From contig JAEZXC010000044.1 in NCBI GenBank assembly GCA_023442845.1, positions 1 through 7,025 of the forward strand: a DNA stretch of 7,025 nt, given 5' to 3'. Under the pieces are notes generated by a model, which saw nothing but the letters and a program-made list of their open reading frames with translations, ran no database searches and was not told the origin of the DNA. The translations under genes were made by a program, and so were the position numbers. The stretch is from Actinomycetes bacterium. Lineage in GTDB: Bacteria; Actinomycetota; Actinomycetes; Actinomycetales; Demequinaceae. The stretch's first letter is position 1. Each line of letters begins with the position of its first letter. Of this stretch, positions 4,589-7,025 are shown piece by piece.

Positions 4589-5694
4589 GCCGTCTCAATG
4601 TCGCCGTGGACTACACCGCCATCACGACAAACGTCGCGGCGCTCGCGGCCCGCACCCCTGCAGCGATCATGGCGGTTGTGAAGGCCGACGCGTACGGTCA
4701 CGGGCTCGTCGCCGCAGCGGCCGCTGCACGAGCGGGCGGCGCGGCATGGCTGGGCGTCGCGCAACCGCACGAAGCGCTCGACTTGCGCGCGGCAGGCGAC
4801 ACCGGCGCGATCCTCACCTGGCTTTATGGCGCCGATGACATTCCTGCACCCGATCTCATTGCCGCGGGCGTTGATGTCTCGGTCTCGTCGCTCGACGTGC
4901 TGGACGTGGTCGTGGAGGCGGCGCGCACAACAGGACGGATGGCTCGCGTGCACGTGGGGGTCGATACCGGACTTGGGCGTGAAGGCTGCGCGATGCCGAT
5001 CCTTCCCGAGCTTCTCGATGCCGTCGCCGCGAGGCAACTCGACGGGACGATCGACGCGATCGGGATGTGGTCGCATCTCGCCTGGGCGGATCAGCCTGGC
5101 CACCCAACGATCGATGCGCAGGCGGCGACGTTCCGCACGGCACTTGACATGGCGTCGGCCGCTGGCCTCAACGTGACGGTGCGCCACCTCGCGAACTCCG
5201 CCTGCACCCTCACCCGTCCGGACCTTCACTTTGACGTGGTGCGGCCAGGAATCGCCGTGTTTGGACTGCCGCCGGTGCCCGATCCCGACGGCGCAAACTG
5301 GGGGCTGCGACCGGCGATGCGCGTCACGTCCACTGTCGCTGCCCTCAAGCATGTGGAGGCCGGTCAGGGTGTCAGTTACGGGCACACGTATCGCACGGAA
5401 CGGCCCACGACTCTCGCGCTTGTGAGCGCCGGATATGCCGACGGCGTGTTCCGCAGCGCAAGTAACGCTGGCCCGGTCATGATTCGCGGCACGCGCTACA
5501 CGATTGCGGGCCGCGTATGCATGGACCAGTTTGTTGTCGATGTGGGACCTGACGCCGATGTGGCGGTGGGCGACGCGGTGGTGCTTGTTGGTCCAGACGG
5601 TCCAAGCGCGACGGAATGGGCCGACGCTGCTGGCACCATCGATTACGAGGTGGTGTGCCGCTTTGGCATCGGCCGGATGAAGGGCATCGCGTGA
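4585..5694 (+). CDS. alr: Alanine racemase, PLP-dependent
   Basis: Interconverts L- and D-alanine, supplying D-Ala for peptidoglycan. The 369-residue length is normal for the family. The N-terminal TIM barrel carries the PLP lysine K33 in VVKADAYGHG (31-40), GVDTGLGREG (125-134), SHLAWAD (163-169), HLANSA (201-206) and VVRPGIAVFG (218-227). The second catalytic residue, Y265, is in VSYGHTYR (263-270). GYADG (283-287), GRVCMDQ (309-315) and TIDYEV (351-356, Y354) complete the C-terminal beta domain. These numbers match the Geobacillus enzyme closely. The last ten residues, RFGIGRMKGI, differ from the more usual PRVPRxY-type ending, though the reading frame is clean. The ATG overlaps the acpS stop (ATGA), with GGAGG at 4576-4580. 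The gene ends in a GTGA overlap with tsaE. Confidence 0.97.
   Translation: MSRLNVAVDYTAITTNVAALAARTPAAIMAVVKADAYGHGLVAAAAAARAGGAAWLGVAQPHEALDLRAAGDTGAILTWLYGADDIPAPDLIAAGVDVSVSSLDVLDVVVEAARTTGRMARVHVGVDTGLGREGCAMPILPELLDAVAARQLDGTIDAIGMWSHLAWADQPGHPTIDAQAATFRTALDMASAAGLNVTVRHLANSACTLTRPDLHFDVVRPGIAVFGLPPVPDPDGANWGLRPAMRVTSTVAALKHVEAGQGVSYGHTYRTERPTTLALVSAGYADGVFRSASNAGPVMIRGTRYTIAGRVCMDQFVVDVGPDADVAVGDAVVLVGPDGPSATEWADAAGTIDYEVVCRFGIGRMKGIA
5679..5684 (+). promoter_or_regulatory. Shine-Dalgarno for tsaE
   Basis: GAAGGG in the end of alr lies 6 nt before the GTG at 5691. It favours this GTG over the ATG at 5616 in the same frame, which would put 25 unrelated residues on the front of the protein and overlap alr by about 80 nt. 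Confidence 0.55.
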
Positions 5695-6206
5695 TACCGG
5701 TTGCCACGTATGCCGCTGGCAGCGGTGATGAGATGCGCCTCCTTGGCCAGCGCCTCGCAGGTGTGCTGCGCGCGGGAGATCTCGTCATCTTGTCCGGGGG
5801 GCTTGGCGCGGGAAAGACGACCCTTGTCCAGGGCATCGGCGCTGGTTTGAATGTGCGTGGCCAGGTTGCGAGCCCCACGTTTATCATCGCGCGCACCCAC
5901 CCGCCGCTTGCGGATGGTCCGTGGCTCGTCCACGTCGACGCGTACCGGCTTGCGTCGCTTGCTGAGCTTGACCATCTTGATCTCGATGCGTCGACCGATG
6001 AGGCCGTCACGGTGGTCGAATGGGGTGAGGGTAAGGCGGAAGCGCTGGCCGAGGGTCACCTCCTCATCGAGATCGATCGTCCCCGAGGTGCGATCAGCGA
6101 TGGCGAAGACCCAGCCGCTGGTGAGCGCACCATCACCCTCACCGCGCACGGCTCGCAGTGGGAGGAGCGTGCCTGGCCCGCAGCACCCGTGGAGGAGACC
6201 CCATGA
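5691..6206 (+). CDS. tsaE: tRNA t6A37 threonylcarbamoyladenosine synthesis ATPase
   Basis: TsaE (older name YjeE) is the P-loop ATPase that drives the TsaB-TsaD-TsaE complex forming t6A at position 37 of ANN-decoding tRNAs. With the GTG at 5691 the protein has 171 residues. The Walker A motif is SGGLGAGKTT (35-44). SPTF (61-64), HVDAYRL (81-87) and VEWGE (109-113) are the family's characteristic motifs. A tail of roughly 40 residues after IEIDRP, rich in Glu and Pro, is less conserved and may be disordered. The start is chosen from the GTGA overlap with alr and the GAAGGG 6 nt upstream; a longer frame from 5616 lacks family similarity at its N-terminus. tsaB follows directly, by an ATGA overlap, so the two subunits are made from one message. 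Confidence 0.94.
   Translation: MIPVATYAAGSGDEMRLLGQRLAGVLRAGDLVILSGGLGAGKTTLVQGIGAGLNVRGQVASPTFIIARTHPPLADGPWLVHVDAYRLASLAELDHLDLDASTDEAVTVVEWGEGKAEALAEGHLLIEIDRPRGAISDGEDPAAGERTITLTAHGSQWEERAWPAAPVEETP
6191..6197 (+). promoter_or_regulatory. Shine-Dalgarno for tsaB
   Basis: GGAGGAG, the strongest ribosome binding site in the window, lies 5 nt before the ATG at 6203 within the end of tsaE. It settles the tsaB start against the in-frame ATG at 6158. Confidence 0.7.
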
Positions 6207-6808
6207 TCGTGTCAATCGATACGTCGTCGGCAATCTCGGTGACGGTCACTGACGCCAAGGCGGCCGACGTTGTGGCGGCGAGATCTGAGTTCTCACCGCG
6301 CGGCCACGCGGAGCTGCTCAGTGGTCTCGTAAGCGCTGCGATGAGTGACGCGGGAGTGGCGCGCACAGATGTGACGGTAGTTGTCGTCGGCACGGGACCG
6401 GCTCCATTCACTGGCCTGCGCGTGGGGCTCGTCACCGCACGGATGCTCGCATTGGCATGGCAGGTGCCGTTGCTGGGGGTGTGTTCTCTCGACGCGCTCG
6501 GCGCCAAGCATCGTGACGCGCTGGTTCTTGGCGATGCACGCCGACGCGAGGTGTATTGGGCGCGCTACCGCGCTGGAGGGCGCATCGCTGGCCCGGCGGT
6601 CACCGCTCCTGCTGACGTCCAGGTGGAGCCGGGCGAGACCCTCGTCGGCCGCGGTGGCGTTCTCTATCCCGAGGCCTTCCCTGGCGCAATCGAGGCAGAC
6701 CCAGACCCACTGTGGCTGGCTCGCGAAGCACTGCGACGCCGCGCAGCAGGGGAAGAGCTACCGACCGATCCGTTGTACTTGCGTCGCCCAGACGTCCACC
6801 AGGCATGA
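6203..6808 (+). CDS. tsaB: tRNA t6A37 threonylcarbamoyladenosine complex subunit TsaB
   Basis: TsaB (older name YeaZ) is a catalytically inactive ASKHA-fold partner that dimerises with TsaD and is required for t6A37 formation on tRNA. The protein has 201 residues. The family signature is visible: MIVSIDTSSA (1-10) forms the first ASKHA strand, GTGPAPFTGLRVGL (63-76) is the hallmark loop and helix, SLDAL is at 95-99, and DARRREVYWARY (111-122) matches the conserved DAR-x-x-E-VY block. The C-terminus PLYLRRPDV (190-198) is also typical. The ATG at 6203 gives the standard short N-terminus, overlaps the tsaE stop (ATGA) and has a strong upstream GGAGGAG. The end overlaps rimI by ATGA. TsaD, its obligate partner, is not in the window and is expected downstream. 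Confidence 0.95.
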   Translation: MIVSIDTSSAISVTVTDAKAADVVAARSEFSPRGHAELLSGLVSAAMSDAGVARTDVTVVVVGTGPAPFTGLRVGLVTARMLALAWQVPLLGVCSLDALGAKHRDALVLGDARRREVYWARYRAGGRIAGPAVTAPADVQVEPGETLVGRGGVLYPEAFPGAIEADPDPLWLAREALRRRAAGEELPTDPLYLRRPDVHQA

Positions 6809-7025
6809 CCGAGCCCACTCTGCGCGACCTCACCGAGGCTGACCTTGACTGGCTCGCGCAGGCCGAGCGTGATCTGTTTGGCGCGGGGGCATGGTCCGCT
6901 GCCTTGATTCGCGAGGACTACCGCTGGGGGAGCAACCGCTACCGCGGCATTGAGATCAATGGCGAGCTCGTCGCTTATGCGATCTACGGTTTTGAAGGCG
7001 ATGCCTTCCACTTGCTCAACATCGC
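6805..7025 (+). CDS. rimI: Ribosomal protein S18-alanine N-acetyltransferase, N-terminal part (cut by window edge)
   Basis: Seventy-three complete codons are visible before the right edge. RimI is a GNAT acetyltransferase that acetylates the N-terminal alanine of ribosomal protein S18 in enterobacteria; in other phyla its targets may be broader. The N-terminus TLRDLTEADLDWLAQAERDLFG (visible residues 5-26, read here in two parts) includes the ERDLFG and AWS signature (E21-G26, A29-S31). This is characteristic of actinobacterial RimI, followed by the start of the central GNAT sheet (GELVAYAIYG, about 53-62). The acetyl-CoA binding motif lies beyond the edge. The ATG overlaps the tsaB stop (ATGA) and only a weak AGG precedes it, so coupling to tsaB is likely. 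Position after tsaE-tsaB supports the call. In some actinobacteria rimI is fused to tsaD, which cannot be judged here. Confidence 0.85.
   Translation, partial: MTEPTLRDLTEADLDWLAQAERDLFGAGAWSAALIREDYRWGSNRYRGIEINGELVAYAIYGFEGDAFHLLNI

Noticed and set aside
4525..5385. Long - strand open frame (286 residues) opposite alr
   Set aside because: It lies wholly antisense to a clear alr, is rich in Arg, His and Gly as GC-rich shadows are, and shows no family motif.
1..7025. A new defence, mobile or biosynthetic system
   Set aside because: All genes but the first two belong to a well-known housekeeping cluster. There are no transposases, integrases, CRISPR repeats, tRNAs, attachment-site repeats or shifts in base composition.

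Overview
The window is a gene-dense, high-GC stretch (clearly above 60% G+C by eye, with third codon positions mostly G or C). It looks like a chromosomal housekeeping locus of an actinobacterium. The order coaA (divergent) / glmS-acpS-alr-tsaE-tsaB-rimI, the GTG starts, the chained ATGA/GTGA overlaps and the actinobacterial look of the proteins suggest a Micrococcales-type organism. The genus cannot be fixed from this sequence.

Layout. At 1-443 (+) is the C-terminal part of a DedA-family membrane protein whose start lies outside the window. It overlaps by 4 nt a class I SAM-dependent methyltransferase at 440-1339 (+). That gene runs tail-to-tail into coaA (pantothenate kinase, 1334-2287, -). 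The two stop codons interlock in the palindrome CTATAG, so there is no intergenic space. Between coaA and the divergent glmS lies the only real intergenic region (2288-2363, 76 bp). It holds -10-like boxes for both genes at spacings that suggest leaderless mRNAs, a 10-bp perfect palindrome, and a pair of 8-bp direct repeats.

From 2364 to the right edge runs one tightly packed + strand operon: glmS (2364-4229), acpS (4232-4588), alr (4585-5694), tsaE (5691-6206), tsaB (6203-6808) and the 5' part of rimI (from 6805). Apart from a 2-nt gap after glmS, every junction is a 4-nt stop/start overlap, so translational coupling is likely. No terminator or internal promoter is evident.

How the genes work together. 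GlmS makes glucosamine-6-phosphate for UDP-GlcNAc and peptidoglycan. Alr makes D-alanine for the peptidoglycan stem peptide. AcpS loads 4'-phosphopantetheine from CoA onto acyl carrier protein, and CoaA, divergently transcribed, controls the first committed step to CoA. TsaE and TsaB are parts of the machinery for t6A37 tRNA modification, and RimI is the N-terminal acetyltransferase commonly encoded beside them. A tsaD gene would be expected just past the right edge. The block thus couples envelope precursor supply, fatty-acid carrier activation and translation fidelity.

No mobile element, CRISPR array, RNA gene or defence system is visible, and I see no convincing undescribed system. The points worth a second look are regulatory and architectural: the probable leaderless divergent promoters, the interlocked stop codons with nearby hairpins, the DedA-methyltransferase coupling, a rare-codon cluster in glmS, and small protein-level deviations.
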